From positions 1 through 64,000 of the forward strand of contig CALMYE010000002.1 of NCBI GenBank assembly GCA_937873425.1: 64,000 bases of DNA, in the 5' to 3' direction. This DNA is from an uncultured Sphingopyxis sp. (GTDB lineage Bacteria; Pseudomonadota; Alphaproteobacteria; Sphingomonadales; Sphingomonadaceae). Position numbers and translations under genes: made by a program. Shown in pieces: positions 1 to 8,591 of this stretch (positions are counted from its first letter, which is position 1; each line of letters begins with the position of its first letter). A model generated the notes under the pieces. It had not been told where the DNA came from and ran no database searches. It saw only the letters and a program-made list of their open reading frames with translations.

Positions 1-1
1 C

Positions 2-31
2 GAGCAGCAGCAGATCGCCCAGGCCGCGTAG
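2..31 (+). CDS. 3' end of an unidentified gene (partial)
   Basis: An open frame enters from the left edge and ends at a TAG at 29-31, giving the last residues EQQQIAQAA. Gln/Ala-rich tails like this are common at the ends of coding regions, but nine residues are too few to name a family. It could also be a chance open frame. The gene body lies outside the window. Confidence 0.3.
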   Translation, partial: EQQQIAQAA

Positions 32-98
32 CTGCGGCCTTCAGGACACGCTTACGATTGCAGCGCTTCCCAAGGCTTATTGGGGCTGTGGCACGATC

Positions 99-506
99 AT
101 GCTCGGTGACGAAGCCAGAGACGTGTCGATTGGCCTGCGCAATCTGCAAATATCGCTCGTGGGTAAACGTGCTGACGTGTTGATATTCGATCCGGTGCTC
201 GCGTACCGCCTTGGTTGGCATCAAACGCAGGAAGATCCATTTTCCTTTTGTCACCCCAAACATGGTCTGATGGCGACGACGCAATTCTGGCGCGACGGAT
301 GGCCGCAACCGTCGAGACACGCCAATACCGGGCGCTGGGCAGAGGGGCAGCGTGTTGAACTAACCGAAGCCGGGCGAGCGGAAATTGACCGTCTCAGTGC
401 TTTGCCTCAGTTGGTAACAGCGAGATGGAGAGTTCTCACGTCGCGTAGCTCCAAGCCAAAGCGTTCGTCACGATGGAGGAGCGACGGCTCGCTCCTGCTG
501 AGCTAG
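99..506 (+). CDS. hypothetical protein, doubtful
   Basis: This 135-codon frame is convergent to the SEC-C gene. The middle reads like a real protein (aromatic-rich FWRDGW, then VELTEAGRAEIDRL), but the last 30 residues are Ser/Arg-rich and look like random translation. Either the gene is degenerate or the end is a frameshift. No family is recognised and no clear ribosome-binding site precedes the ATG. Confidence 0.3.
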   Translation: MLGDEARDVSIGLRNLQISLVGKRADVLIFDPVLAYRLGWHQTQEDPFSFCHPKHGLMATTQFWRDGWPQPSRHANTGRWAEGQRVELTEAGRAEIDRLSALPQLVTARWRVLTSRSSKPKRSSRWRSDGSLLLS

Positions 507-513
507 CATAGGC

Positions 514-2694
514 TCAGGCCATACAGCATTTCTTGAACTTCTTGCCGCTCCCGCACGGGCACGGATCGTTGCGGCCAATTTTAGAACCATCAGCTCCGCG
601 TCGGCTCGGACTTGGCTGCGCAATACCCCGGTTGCCGTTGAGTACCATTCCCTGCGTCTGAGCATCCAGGCGGGTGTCCCGCTTCCACGGGAAACGCACT
701 GCGAGGCTGAGCTTGGGTAGTCCGTCGGTCTCACGCACGAGAAGTCCGAACCAATTACCTGCGCGGTGAACATATTTTCTGCGTCGACAATGGTCGGCGA
801 GTGCCTCGACAGCATCGCGTGGTGCGGCTCGGCTACAGTGTATTGTAAGTCCAGCGTCGCCTGCATCGAACCCCAGCGTGAAGTCGTGGGGCCGTCCATC
901 GAGACGAGTGCGCCGAGCGACATCCTTCATCCCTTGATCGAGTTGCTTAACAATATCGCCGTTGATGTTGAGCAGGAGGAAGCCGAGATCGATCAGGTCA
1001 GGATTAGCCTCGTGTTCGATCTTCTCAATGATCCGGGCAACATGCGTACCGGTGAACCTGGTAAGAATTCCCTTTGGCGTTGCTGTGCCTGGAATGCCCT
1101 CCCGCCGGACCGTCATCGCAGTGTCGAGGTCAAGCGAGAACTCATCCGCCACCATCGCGACGCTGTTCTCGTCGTCGAACCAGAGGTTCTGACTCAAATG
1201 GTAACCCAAAATGGCGAGTTCGTTCGTCCCTCGTATGCGTTCGGCATAGCCAACCCGCCGGTCGATATAGCTGAGAAATCGAAGAGGACTGGCGAGCATC
1301 TCAGCAAGGACGTCGATTAGAAAGACATCGGCAACCAAGGGGGCGTGAATGATCGCATCTTTCTCATATTTGAGGAAATGCCGCGCTTGGACGGTTAGCA
1401 CCGGATAGTGATCGGATACCGCGCAAAGGATGTAGACATTCCTCAGCTCGGGAATTTCGAGCTTGGCTCCGTTCTCCTTCATGAAGTCCAGTTCTTGCCG
1501 GCTGAGCGAGCGGGCGCAGAGCAGGCCTTGATCATAGGCGTCTTGGACGGCCTTCTGGAAATCGTCGCGCAGGGTCTGATCGTTTCCCTTACGCGACTCC
1601 AGCGTCATCTTCTTCGACTTGCACTGGACGATCAGGGCTCGGTCGCCAAACAGGACCAGCACGTCCATCTCGGAAACCCGACCATTCGCGGCTTCGATGT
1701 TGACGTTGGTATAAACATTCTGCTCGCCGAACACTGACCGCAACCGCTTGGCTACGAACTGCTCCGTGAAAGCACCACGGTGCGCGGAGGCTTTGGGGCG
1801 ATAAGATTTGTCGCCAACCATCCAATAAAAGGGCGAGTCATAGAGGGATTCAACGATCCCGTATGTCTGAAGCGAGAGGTAGCACCCGTCCTGGAGCGCG
1901 ACGATCGGACACGCATTGGCCACGTTGAACGCGCCGAGCGAGGTAAAATCCTGATTCGCGGGTGCCGCGACGCTAAGGGCCGCCAGCGCGGCTCGCACTG
2001 TCTCTATCGGCAGACCGCAATGCGCTGCGACCTCATCGGTGGTAGTTGTGAAGGCCGGCAGCAAGGACTGGAAAGACGGCGCTTTGGCTTTGAGGTGCGA
2101 CAACACGCTGACGATTTTGCTGGTCTGCATCTCCGAGATTGCATCGGCAACTGCCTGTGCGTCCGCGATGCAGAAACCCTTGTTAGCGGTCAGCCAAGCT
2201 TCGTCTGCGGCGTACCGTTCGAGCGCCATATCTCGATACTGGAAGCTATAGGCGGATTCGCCGCCGTAGAAGATGGGCTCCCGTAGCACATCGGCGCGAG
2301 TGAATGGAGAAGGAGGGCGTTCCCCTCCTTCCTCCTGCATTGCTTTCGCCGTCTCGATGATTGAATCCCACATCGGCCGGCCCAGCCGTTCATGCAACTC
2401 ATTCAGCAGTGCGCCAGTACGATCGAACAATACCTGAATTTCTGCCGGCGTCGGTTCACTCAGGTCAATTGGCTGACGGATAACTAGGCCAAGCAAGGTC
2501 GAGAATTCGGTCCTCACCGTACGACCAGGCGCATAAGAGGCCGCCAGAGCCTCACTGTCCATCGCCCCGTCGAATGTGACGTAGTTATCTCGCAGCGACA
2601 TCCAGGCAAGCGCGTGCGCATAGCCAGGTGTGGCGCATAGCTCCGCGAGGTCATCAAAGATGTCCTGCTCAGCGCGGGGCTCAACCGAGTCCAT
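514..2694 (-). CDS. SEC-C motif protein with a nuclease-like central domain
   Basis: This is a 726-residue cytosolic protein. The C-terminus (about 706-724) carries the zinc-binding SEC-C motif CPCGSGKKFKKCC, known from SecA tails and many stand-alone proteins. Residues about 306-370 resemble a restriction-like (NERD/PD-(D/E)XK) fold: Glu311, then Asp344 in EMDVLVLFG and a Q-x-K triad end (QCKSKK, 357-362). The N-terminal 300 residues are not recognised. It starts 11 bases after the 95-aa gene, so the two probably share a transcript. A nucleic-acid-targeting defence or repair role is inferred from the fold and from the mobile context; the function is unproven. Confidence 0.75.
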   Translation of the reverse strand: MDSVEPRAEQDIFDDLAELCATPGYAHALAWMSLRDNYVTFDGAMDSEALAASYAPGRTVRTEFSTLLGLVIRQPIDLSEPTPAEIQVLFDRTGALLNELHERLGRPMWDSIIETAKAMQEEGGERPPSPFTRADVLREPIFYGGESAYSFQYRDMALERYAADEAWLTANKGFCIADAQAVADAISEMQTSKIVSVLSHLKAKAPSFQSLLPAFTTTTDEVAAHCGLPIETVRAALAALSVAAPANQDFTSLGAFNVANACPIVALQDGCYLSLQTYGIVESLYDSPFYWMVGDKSYRPKASAHRGAFTEQFVAKRLRSVFGEQNVYTNVNIEAANGRVSEMDVLVLFGDRALIVQCKSKKMTLESRKGNDQTLRDDFQKAVQDAYDQGLLCARSLSRQELDFMKENGAKLEIPELRNVYILCAVSDHYPVLTVQARHFLKYEKDAIIHAPLVADVFLIDVLAEMLASPLRFLSYIDRRVGYAERIRGTNELAILGYHLSQNLWFDDENSVAMVADEFSLDLDTAMTVRREGIPGTATPKGILTRFTGTHVARIIEKIEHEANPDLIDLGFLLLNINGDIVKQLDQGMKDVARRTRLDGRPHDFTLGFDAGDAGLTIHCSRAAPRDAVEALADHCRRRKYVHRAGNWFGLLVRETDGLPKLSLAVRFPWKRDTRLDAQTQGMVLNGNRGIAQPSPSRRGADGSKIGRNDPCPCGSGKKFKKCCMA

Positions 2695-2705
2695 GGGATT
2701 GGGAA

Positions 2706-2993
2706 TCAGCCTGCGATGACGCCGTATTCGTGGGGATTCGGCGCCCGCTCTTCCACGACGAGCGCGATATAGTCGGCCATATCGCGAGGATTGAATACGC
2801 GCCCTACGACGTCCCAGACCCTGCGGTTCGTCGGCTCATGCCGATTCAAACCCTGAAGCACGCCGGGATCGACGATCATGTCGCCAATCGCAGGGATAGC
2901 TCCACCGAAGCTTTCGACGCCAAATTCTTGCTGACTGTCCTCCAGCGTGCCGTCAGCCTCGCGGAAATAGATTCTGATGTGGACATCATCCAT
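2706..2993 (-). CDS. small hypothetical protein upstream of the SEC-C gene
   Basis: This 95-residue acidic protein begins MDDVHIRIYF. A good ribosome-binding site (GAGGAACGCAC before the ATG) supports the start. No family is recognised. It is the first gene of a two-gene operon with the SEC-C/nuclease-like gene, 11 bases downstream, so it may be a partner, regulator or antitoxin-like companion of it. That role is inferred only from position. Confidence 0.6.
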   Translation of the reverse strand: MDDVHIRIYFREADGTLEDSQQEFGVESFGGAIPAIGDMIVDPGVLQGLNRHEPTNRRVWDVVGRVFNPRDMADYIALVVEERAPNPHEYGVIAG

Positions 2994-3177
2994 GTGCGTT
3001 CCTCATTTGACTGCACACATGGCTAGCTACGCGGCGAAACATTTACAATGATCTTGATTTGTTCTCGACAGCTCTCGCTCGATTGGCTCTAGCCAATCCG
3101 CAAAGTGGGGCAAGCTCAACTTCCGCTTTTGCGATCTGATTAACAGAAGCCGTCAGGCTGCAAGCGGCCAGATTGGG

Positions 3178-5142
3178 TCACGAGATGCTCGGACCGCTGC
3201 GCCCGCGCCCGATCGTCCAGTTGATCCCGCCGTCGCGCATGATGCCTGCGACATTCTTGCCGATATGACGTTCCATCACCGGGCGCCACGGGACCAGCGT
3301 GAAATCGCGCGATCGCTCGATGAGCGCGTGCCGGCCGCTCGTCATGTCGACGACGCGGACCAACGTGCCCTGTAATGGCTCGTTCGGCTGCACCTCGGCG
3401 AAAGGCATCCCCAACTCGTCCGATAGCTCGCCGGCGACGCGCATCAGCTCGCGCCGCTGGAGCGCGGCGAGCATATTGCGGCGATAGATGGTCCGCCCGT
3501 CCTGCTCGTCGGCAAGCTGCTCGGCGATCAGCCATTGCCGCCGTGCCGCCTGCGCGGTGCGGACCTCGCGCCCGAACCCAGCATCGCGCACCGGCGCCGG
3601 CGTGTCGGCGACCAACTCGCGATCCAGCCAGGTCGCGGCCTCGACAGTCGGCAGCTTGTCGAGCGGCACCGCCGACAGGGTTTCGACGGTGACGGGCCGG
3701 TCGCGGATTTGCCGGCCCTCAAACTTTTCCACCTTGTCGAGATGGTCGGGCGTGATGATCCAGGAGCCGTCTGGCTCGCGCTCCACGCTCCGCATGACTT
3801 TCCGCATCGCTTCCAGCCGCCGGACATGGGTTTCGGCGAAGGCTTCGCGGGCGGTCGGGTCGTGCTTCAAATGGGCGTCGACCGTATAGCGGCCGTCATT
3901 GGCCGCGGCGACCTCGGCAATCGTGCGATCGACCTTCCGCACGCCGCCGCTGCGCGGCGCGATCTGCACAATGGCATCCTTCGGAATCGGATCGACCTTC
4001 TCGCCCTTGCCGATCTCGGCATAATGGGTGCGCCCGTCGATGCCGTCGACCAGCAGATAGTGACGGTCATTATGTTCGTCGGCCAGCCCGGGCATGATGA
4101 CGCGGCCGACGATCGGCGCCGCACCCTCCGCTGCGGGATCGTAGATGACACGATCGGCCGCGCTGCGATCGAGATTTGCGGCGGTCAGTTCGCGCTGCAT
4201 GGTGCGGATGATGTCGCCGCGCTCGCCGATCCGGCGCAGCGTATCGGCAAGGTCAGGCTCCAGCCGCCAGGTATCGCCCCCGAGATGCGTCGCGAGGCCC
4301 ATCCGTCCGAGCTTCTGCAAGCGGCCGACGCGAAGCGATTGGTAGAATGGATCGCTGTCGCTCGCGCTGACAAGCCGGACCTCGTTCATGTCGCGGACCA
4401 GCCGGCGGTCGATCGCGGTCAGCCTTTCCTCGGTGGTGTCGGCGCGTAGCCGTTCTTCAATCTCAAGGTCGGTGCGCGGACCAAGATCGAGATTCACAAT
4501 GTCGATCGCGCGCTCGCGCAGACCGTGCGAAATATATTCGCGCGCAATCACCAGGTCATCGCCGCGGTCGTTCTTGCCGCGCAGCACGACATGGGTATGC
4601 GGGTGGCCGGTGTTGAAATGGTCGACCGCGACCCAATCGAGTTTCGTGCCGAGATCCTGCTCCATCTGCGTCATCAACCGGCGCACCAACGGCTTCAAGT
4701 CGGGATACTGGTCGCCGTCCTCGGCCGACACGATGAATCGGAACTGGTGACGGTCGCCGTCGCAGCGGTCCAGAAACGCTTTGCCGTCGGCAACATCCCG
4801 GTCGGCGGAATATAGCTCGCCGGGCTCGCCTTCGCGCGTCACCCCGTCGCGCTGGATATAGCGCAGATGCGCCTTCGCACCGCCCATGCCCTTCCCGGCC
4901 AGTTTGACGGGCCGCATCTTGACGATCGCGCGGCGAGATCGGAGCGCACCCAGCCGGTCGCGTGATCGCAGCACGCGCGCGACGCTGGCACCGCGCCCGA
5001 TCCGGCTGCCGTCGAAGCGGCCGCGCCTGCCGGTTTTCATGCCGGCGCGCTTGGCGGCCTTCACGACCCGATTGAGATAGCGCGTTTCCTTGCCGCGGCC
5101 GCGCATCCGGCCAAGGCGAGGTTCGAACTCATCATCGTGCAT
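3178..5142 (-). CDS. VirD2-type relaxase with DUF3363 domain
   Basis: Conjugative relaxases nick the origin of transfer and pilot the DNA strand. This 654-residue protein shows the HUH metal-binding motif as DHFNTGHPHTHVV, with His175, His180, His182 and His184. It has the basic N-terminus (RGRGKETRYLNRV) and the long C-terminal region ending GGINWTIGRGRSG that mark the DUF3363 relaxases of alphaproteobacterial plasmids and ICEs. A candidate catalytic tyrosine is Tyr95 or Tyr111. The ATG has a good ribosome-binding site (GGAAGGACGCCGAT). Length is normal for the family. No coupling protein or mating-pair genes follow it here. Confidence 0.93.
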   Translation of the reverse strand: MHDDEFEPRLGRMRGRGKETRYLNRVVKAAKRAGMKTGRRGRFDGSRIGRGASVARVLRSRDRLGALRSRRAIVKMRPVKLAGKGMGGAKAHLRYIQRDGVTREGEPGELYSADRDVADGKAFLDRCDGDRHQFRFIVSAEDGDQYPDLKPLVRRLMTQMEQDLGTKLDWVAVDHFNTGHPHTHVVLRGKNDRGDDLVIAREYISHGLRERAIDIVNLDLGPRTDLEIEERLRADTTEERLTAIDRRLVRDMNEVRLVSASDSDPFYQSLRVGRLQKLGRMGLATHLGGDTWRLEPDLADTLRRIGERGDIIRTMQRELTAANLDRSAADRVIYDPAAEGAAPIVGRVIMPGLADEHNDRHYLLVDGIDGRTHYAEIGKGEKVDPIPKDAIVQIAPRSGGVRKVDRTIAEVAAANDGRYTVDAHLKHDPTAREAFAETHVRRLEAMRKVMRSVEREPDGSWIITPDHLDKVEKFEGRQIRDRPVTVETLSAVPLDKLPTVEAATWLDRELVADTPAPVRDAGFGREVRTAQAARRQWLIAEQLADEQDGRTIYRRNMLAALQRRELMRVAGELSDELGMPFAEVQPNEPLQGTLVRVVDMTSGRHALIERSRDFTLVPWRPVMERHIGKNVAGIMRDGGINWTIGRGRSGPSIS

Positions 5143-5483
5143 ATCGGCGTCCTTCCGTGCGGAATGACGCTCCCCGCGAAGAAGAATGGCGAAATCGCGG
5201 GCATCTTCAAGGAGTCTCGCGATCTAAGGCTGAAAGCCGCAGAAAACCGCCATTAATGGCGGCCCTGTCTCGCGCCCAAAGGGCGAGTCTCGCGAAATCC
5301 TCCAAAAAACGATGTGCAGACAATGGCTTACAATATCGCGAGATATTGATTCTATCTTGCCCTCCGTGCTCTCGGCCCGTCCCGCCCTCCAGCAACCGGC
5401 CAACCATCCTCAAGCGAGCAAAAAAGGGGAGCGACGCCCTGACGGCGCCGCTCCCGAAACCAGCCTCCCGACAAACGGACCGG
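5143..5483. promoter_or_regulatory. relaxase leader with dyads; candidate oriT
   Basis: This 341-base gap sits directly upstream of the relaxase. It contains a perfect 16-bp palindrome at 5247-5262 (CCGCCATTAATGGCGG) and an inverted repeat CAATATC-GCGA-GATATTG at 5331-5348, in a stretch with AT-rich islands unlike the flanking GC-rich DNA. Origins of transfer often lie just upstream of their relaxase gene and contain such dyads, so this is a candidate. No nic consensus was recognised, and the relaxase promoter alone could explain the structure. Confidence 0.35.
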
Positions 5484-5645
5484 CTATTGCCATTCCGCCT
5501 TTTCGGCCTTGCGATGCGACCGATTGCGCCGCTTCCAGCGCTTCTCCGCATCCCGCAACTCGGCCTCGATCTGACGCCGTTCGGCTGCATCGTCGCACCA
5601 TGAAAGCTCCGCGCGAAGCTCCTCGATCTGCTGTTCAATCGACAT
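5484..5645 (-). CDS. small charged coiled-coil protein
   Basis: This 53-residue protein begins MSIEQQIEELRAELS and is almost wholly charged and helical, with heptad-like Leu/Ile spacing. The start is chosen because CAGGAGGATGAA lies just before this ATG; the open frame extends further upstream but without a signal. It lies between the DUF736 gene and the relaxase, on the same strand. The function is unknown; small helical proteins of this kind are common accessory genes of conjugative elements. Confidence 0.6.
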   Translation of the reverse strand: MSIEQQIEELRAELSWCDDAAERRQIEAELRDAEKRWKRRNRSHRKAEKAEWQ

Positions 5646-5681
5646 TTCATCCTCCTGATCTAGCGAAAGATGAAGTCGCGC

Positions 5682-5849
5682 CCGGCGGGGAGCGGGCCGG
5701 GTCAAGGACCGCGCAGCGGCCGCGAAGCGGCGATGTCCGGGGTGAAAATTTTTCGGCTCCGCGCCGCCGTCGCGGCGGCACGCAGGACATGAAAAGCCGA
5801 AAAAATTTCATTCCGGGCGTCGTCCTTGAGGCGGCCCGTTCCCCGCCGG
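5682..5849. repeat. long nested inverted repeat
   Basis: The outer arms 5682-5709 and 5822-5849 match at 25 of 28 positions as inverted copies. The inner arms 5732-5758 and 5795-5821 match at 22 of 27. Near the centre is a further GCCGCC/GGCGGC stem. The left side carries an extra 22 bases between the outer and inner arms, so the dyad is bulged. It fills the gap between DUF736 and the 53-aa gene. It could be a strong terminator, a protein-binding site or part of a transfer origin. Confidence 0.7.
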
Positions 5850-5988
5850 ATACTGGGTCTGACTGAGCGAATTTCCACCCTCCCCGATCGCACCAGCGCC
5901 GCTTGGAAACACACTGCCGACCGCGAATCTCGCCCCTGTGGAAGCACAAAAAGCCCCGCGCCGGATGACCGGCGCGGGGTGGTTCGGC

Positions 5989-6309
5989 CTATTCGCCGGG
6001 GTTCCAGATGATCGCATAGGCGTCGTCGTCGTCCTGTCCCGCCGCGCGGCCGAGATTGGCATAGAGGGTGCGCGGACCGAGTTCGGGAGCCGAGAGCGAG
6101 AGGCGGACATATTCGCGCTGCGACACCTCGCCGGTGCGAATCCAGCCGCCGCCCAGCTCGACGCCGTTCGACACGACACGATAGTCGGGCTGCTCGCCGG
6201 TCTTGCCGCGATTGGGAACGATCGCGACCTCGGCATTGACCGAAAGCGTGCGGATCGCGCCCTTGAACGAACCGTCGGGCTGGCGCTGCACATAACCGAT
6301 TGCTGACAT
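5989..6309 (-). CDS. DUF736 family protein
   Basis: This 106-residue protein begins MSAIGYVQRQPDGSFKG and ends with an acidic DDDDAYAIIWNPGE. The pattern (G-x-F-K-G-x-I-R-T-L, then KTGEQPDYRV and an ARAG-like segment) is that of DUF736, a small soluble family found beside relaxases and MucR regulators on alphaproteobacterial plasmids and ICEs. A ribosome-binding site (AAGGAGATGAATC) precedes the ATG. Its biochemical role is unknown. It marks the region as conjugative-element backbone. Confidence 0.92.
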   Translation of the reverse strand: MSAIGYVQRQPDGSFKGAIRTLSVNAEVAIVPNRGKTGEQPDYRVVSNGVELGGGWIRTGEVSQREYVRLSLSAPELGPRTLYANLGRAAGQDDDDAYAIIWNPGE

Positions 6310-6669
6310 GATTCATCTCCTTGACTGCTCGCACCGGCCCCGTGCCGGGCGATGGGCGGACCAAGGGACGGCATGAGCGGCCGCGCGAACCTTCAGGCCG
6401 AAGCGAAGCGGAGGACCGGAGCGGTCGGGCTGATTTGGAGCGAAGCGACCGCGAGGAGCCGCAGCGAAGCAAGGCGGGGAAATCAGTTCGTCCGCGATGG
6501 TTTCGCGCGGTCGCGGCCGTCCCAGGTCACACGCCCCGCGCGGACATGGGGTCGGTGCAGCGACTTGGTGAGAATTGGTGGCATCGACATGGACCGCGCG
6601 GCGCGCGGTGCTTCGTCGGCGGATTCAATCCGCTTTCGACCGTTGCGCCGGGCGGCTATAGACTCGCGG
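6310..6669. other. 360-base divergent gap, no gene seen
   Basis: This gap separates the divergent DUF736 gene and the small CxxC protein gene. It is very GC-rich with short imperfect repeats (GCGAAGC-type units around 6400-6475) and a self-complementary CGCGCGGCGCGCGG run near 6595. Open frames crossing it look like random Arg/Ser-rich translation. It presumably holds the two divergent promoters, but no clear -35/-10 pair was recognised. Confidence 0.4.
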
Positions 6670-6897
6670 ATGACCGGGGGCACGACCATCGCGACGCAAA
6701 TCGAACGGCTCATCGTGCGGCTGGACGGGGCGAGCGTGTGCGACGACTGCATCACCGACCGGCTGAACCTGTCGGTGCGAAGCCAGGCCAATGTCGTGAC
6801 GCGCGGGCTCGGCGGACAGCGCGGCTATGAGCGGCGCAAGGATGCCTGCGAGTTATGCGCTCGGGTCAAGACGGTGATCCGGCACCGCGCGAGATAG
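6670..6897 (+). CDS. small zinc-ribbon-like protein
   Basis: This 75-residue protein begins MTGGTTIATQIERL. Two Cys pairs (CDDC and CELC, about 35 residues apart) suggest one structural zinc site. The segment between them reads like a short helical DNA-binding unit. It is convergent with the Ros/MucR gene, their stops lying 12 bases apart. Similar orphan genes accompany MucR homologues in conjugative modules. The function is not known. The longer upstream open frame is rejected because it looks random. Confidence 0.6.
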   Translation: MTGGTTIATQIERLIVRLDGASVCDDCITDRLNLSVRSQANVVTRGLGGQRGYERRKDACELCARVKTVIRHRAR

Positions 6898-6909
6898 CGC
6901 TCGCGGCAA

Positions 6910-7395
6910 TCAGGCGGCGGGTGCCTTCGCCGCGCGGCCGCGCCGCGCCGGGGCAGGCTTGGCGGCGGGTTTCGCGGCAGGTTTGCGACCGCCGCCGCGC
7001 CCTTTTGTGCCGAGGCCGATCTGCTTCGCGAGCGCGCGGCGCGTCTCGGCATAGGCGGGTGCGACCATCGGGTAATCCTTGGGCAGACCCCATTTGGCGC
7101 GATAGTCGTCAGGCGTCATGCCGTAGTGCGTCATCAAATGGCGCCGGAGCATCTTGAGCTTTTTGCCGTCCTCGAGACAGACGATATAGTCGGGCTTGAC
7201 CGATGCGCGCACCGAAACGGCGGGCTTCAATTCCTCGACGGGGGCTTCGGCGGGTGCGCCAAGTCCGGCGAGCGCATTGTGAACGCGGCCGATAAGATCG
7301 GGAAGATCAGCGATAGCGACACTATTGTTCGCGACATGCGCGGCAACAATATCGGCGGTGAGCGCAAGTAGATTTTCCTGATTTTCGTCGGCCAT
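6910..7395 (-). CDS. Ros/MucR family zinc-finger transcriptional regulator
   Basis: This 161-residue DNA-binding regulator carries the family core at about residues 65-135: [20 protein letters not shown], then [20 protein letters not shown]. The Cys and the His residues of the RRHLMTHYG segment form the prokaryotic Cys2His2-type finger. The tail is a repetitive Lys/Ala/Pro-rich stretch, typical of sphingomonad plasmid versions. The start is set by AAGGAGATATTTGTG before the ATG; the longer frame upstream is noise. On mobile elements Ros/MucR proteins usually repress transfer or surface-polysaccharide genes; the target here is unknown. Confidence 0.93.
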   Translation of the reverse strand: MADENQENLLALTADIVAAHVANNSVAIADLPDLIGRVHNALAGLGAPAEAPVEELKPAVSVRASVKPDYIVCLEDGKKLKMLRRHLMTHYGMTPDDYRAKWGLPKDYPMVAPAYAETRRALAKQIGLGTKGRGGGRKPAAKPAAKPAPARRGRAAKAPAA

Positions 7396-7514
7396 CACAA
7401 ATATCTCCTTTGCCCGTTGCCTAGCAACAGGGCGGAGAGAGGCCAACAATATTCGGGGACAGCGCGGCCGCACCGCGCGCCGGACAATCGGCGCGCGGTG
7501 CGGCGCGATTTGGG

Positions 7515-8018
7515 CTAGTCGATACCGCCCGAAAGCGCGCGGTCGAGCGCCGCGCCGGTCGATTCCAGCTCGATGCGGTCGGCGAAGATCGCGCACCAGC
7601 CGCCGCCGAATTGGTCGATCCGCGGCTTCGAGAAAATTGCTGCCCACTCGAATCCGATCGGCCCCTCGGCGAGCGTGGCGGGGCAGCATCGCTGGATCAG
7701 CATCGCAAGCGCGTCCGGCTCGAAATCGTCCATGCTCGCGAAGGTGACAAGACAGGCTTCCGCATCGTCGGGATCATCGACGGCGGCAAAGTCGCCCCCG
7801 ACATGCGGATGGTCATAGTCGCCGAACGCGGCGCGAAAGCCGCTCCACGGATCGGCGGAGTCGGTCGGCGGAAAGGCCGACAGGATCGCCGCGCTCGGCG
7901 GGTCGGGGTCCACTCCCGCACATAGATCGCGGCTCGCGTTCACCGCTTCCTCGATCAACGCGCGTTCGGCGGCGACGCAGCGAAAGGCGAAACTGCCCTG
8001 GGTCCAGTGGTCAGCCAT
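7515..8018 (-). CDS. conserved accessory protein of the mobile module, unknown function
   Basis: This 167-residue acidic soluble protein begins [12 protein letters not shown]. It has aromatic patches ([17 protein letters not shown]) near the C-terminus but no recognised domain. The ATG has a strong site (AGAAGGAGACGGGCA) and overlaps the stop of the preceding gene (8011-8018), so the two are translationally coupled. Paired genes of this size sit between MucR and ParB genes in sphingomonad conjugative modules. No function can be assigned. Confidence 0.7.
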   Translation of the reverse strand: MADHWTQGSFAFRCVAAERALIEEAVNASRDLCAGVDPDPPSAAILSAFPPTDSADPWSGFRAAFGDYDHPHVGGDFAAVDDPDDAEACLVTFASMDDFEPDALAMLIQRCCPATLAEGPIGFEWAAIFSKPRIDQFGGGWCAIFADRIELESTGAALDRALSGGID

Positions 8019-8478
8019 TGCCCGTCTCCTTCTCACGGACTGCGAGACGGAGCGGCGGAACGTCGAAATCGGCCCCCGCATGATGGTCGGCAATCGCTTC
8101 CTCTATGCCAAGCCGGTCGATGACCTCGGCGCTGACGACGAGGTTGCCCGCTTCGTCGAGGTCGTAGCCCTGCGGCTGACCGATGCCGGTGAACACGACG
8201 CGCTCCGGCCCCCACTGGCCGGGGCAGCTCGCGCACCAGCGCACGAACGGTATCGCGTTGGCGACACAAAAGGCTTCGAGTTTCCCGAAATGCCCCCACG
8301 GCACTTGATGCGCCATGAGGCGGAGCGGTTCGCCTTCTGATATATCGGACAGCTCGAAGGGCGGGCCGTCCCAATCGGTGGACAGCCCTTCATGCCGGAC
8401 GATCCGGGCGAACTGGCCGAGCAAATCGGCGGGCAGCGTTCCGCCGATGGTGATGGATGCCGAAACACGGTCGGACAT
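8011..8478 (-). CDS. conserved accessory protein of the mobile module, unknown function
   Basis: This 155-residue protein begins MSDRVSASITIGG and includes WCASCPGQWGPE, where two Cys residues could bind metal, and a C-terminal segment with AIADHHAG. No family is recognised with confidence. The start is supported by TAAGGAGAAGCATC upstream; an in-frame ATG 39 codons earlier lacks a site. It is coupled to the 167-aa gene by an 8-base overlap and follows the ParB-like gene by 113 bases, probably in one operon. Confidence 0.7.
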   Translation of the reverse strand: MSDRVSASITIGGTLPADLLGQFARIVRHEGLSTDWDGPPFELSDISEGEPLRLMAHQVPWGHFGKLEAFCVANAIPFVRWCASCPGQWGPERVVFTGIGQPQGYDLDEAGNLVVSAEVIDRLGIEEAIADHHAGADFDVPPLRLAVREKETGNG

Positions 8479-8591
8479 GATGCTTCTCCTTAGAAGATCG
8501 CCGCGCCGCGAGGCGGCGAAGCCGACGAGCGGCGCGGCGCGATTTTTCGGGGAAGGAAGCGGGCGGCGGACATGCCGCCGCCCGCTCCGGT

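Noticed and set aside
5115..5130. GGTTCGAACTC resembling a tRNA T-arm
   Set aside because: It lies inside the relaxase coding sequence, and no acceptor or anticodon stem can be drawn around it.
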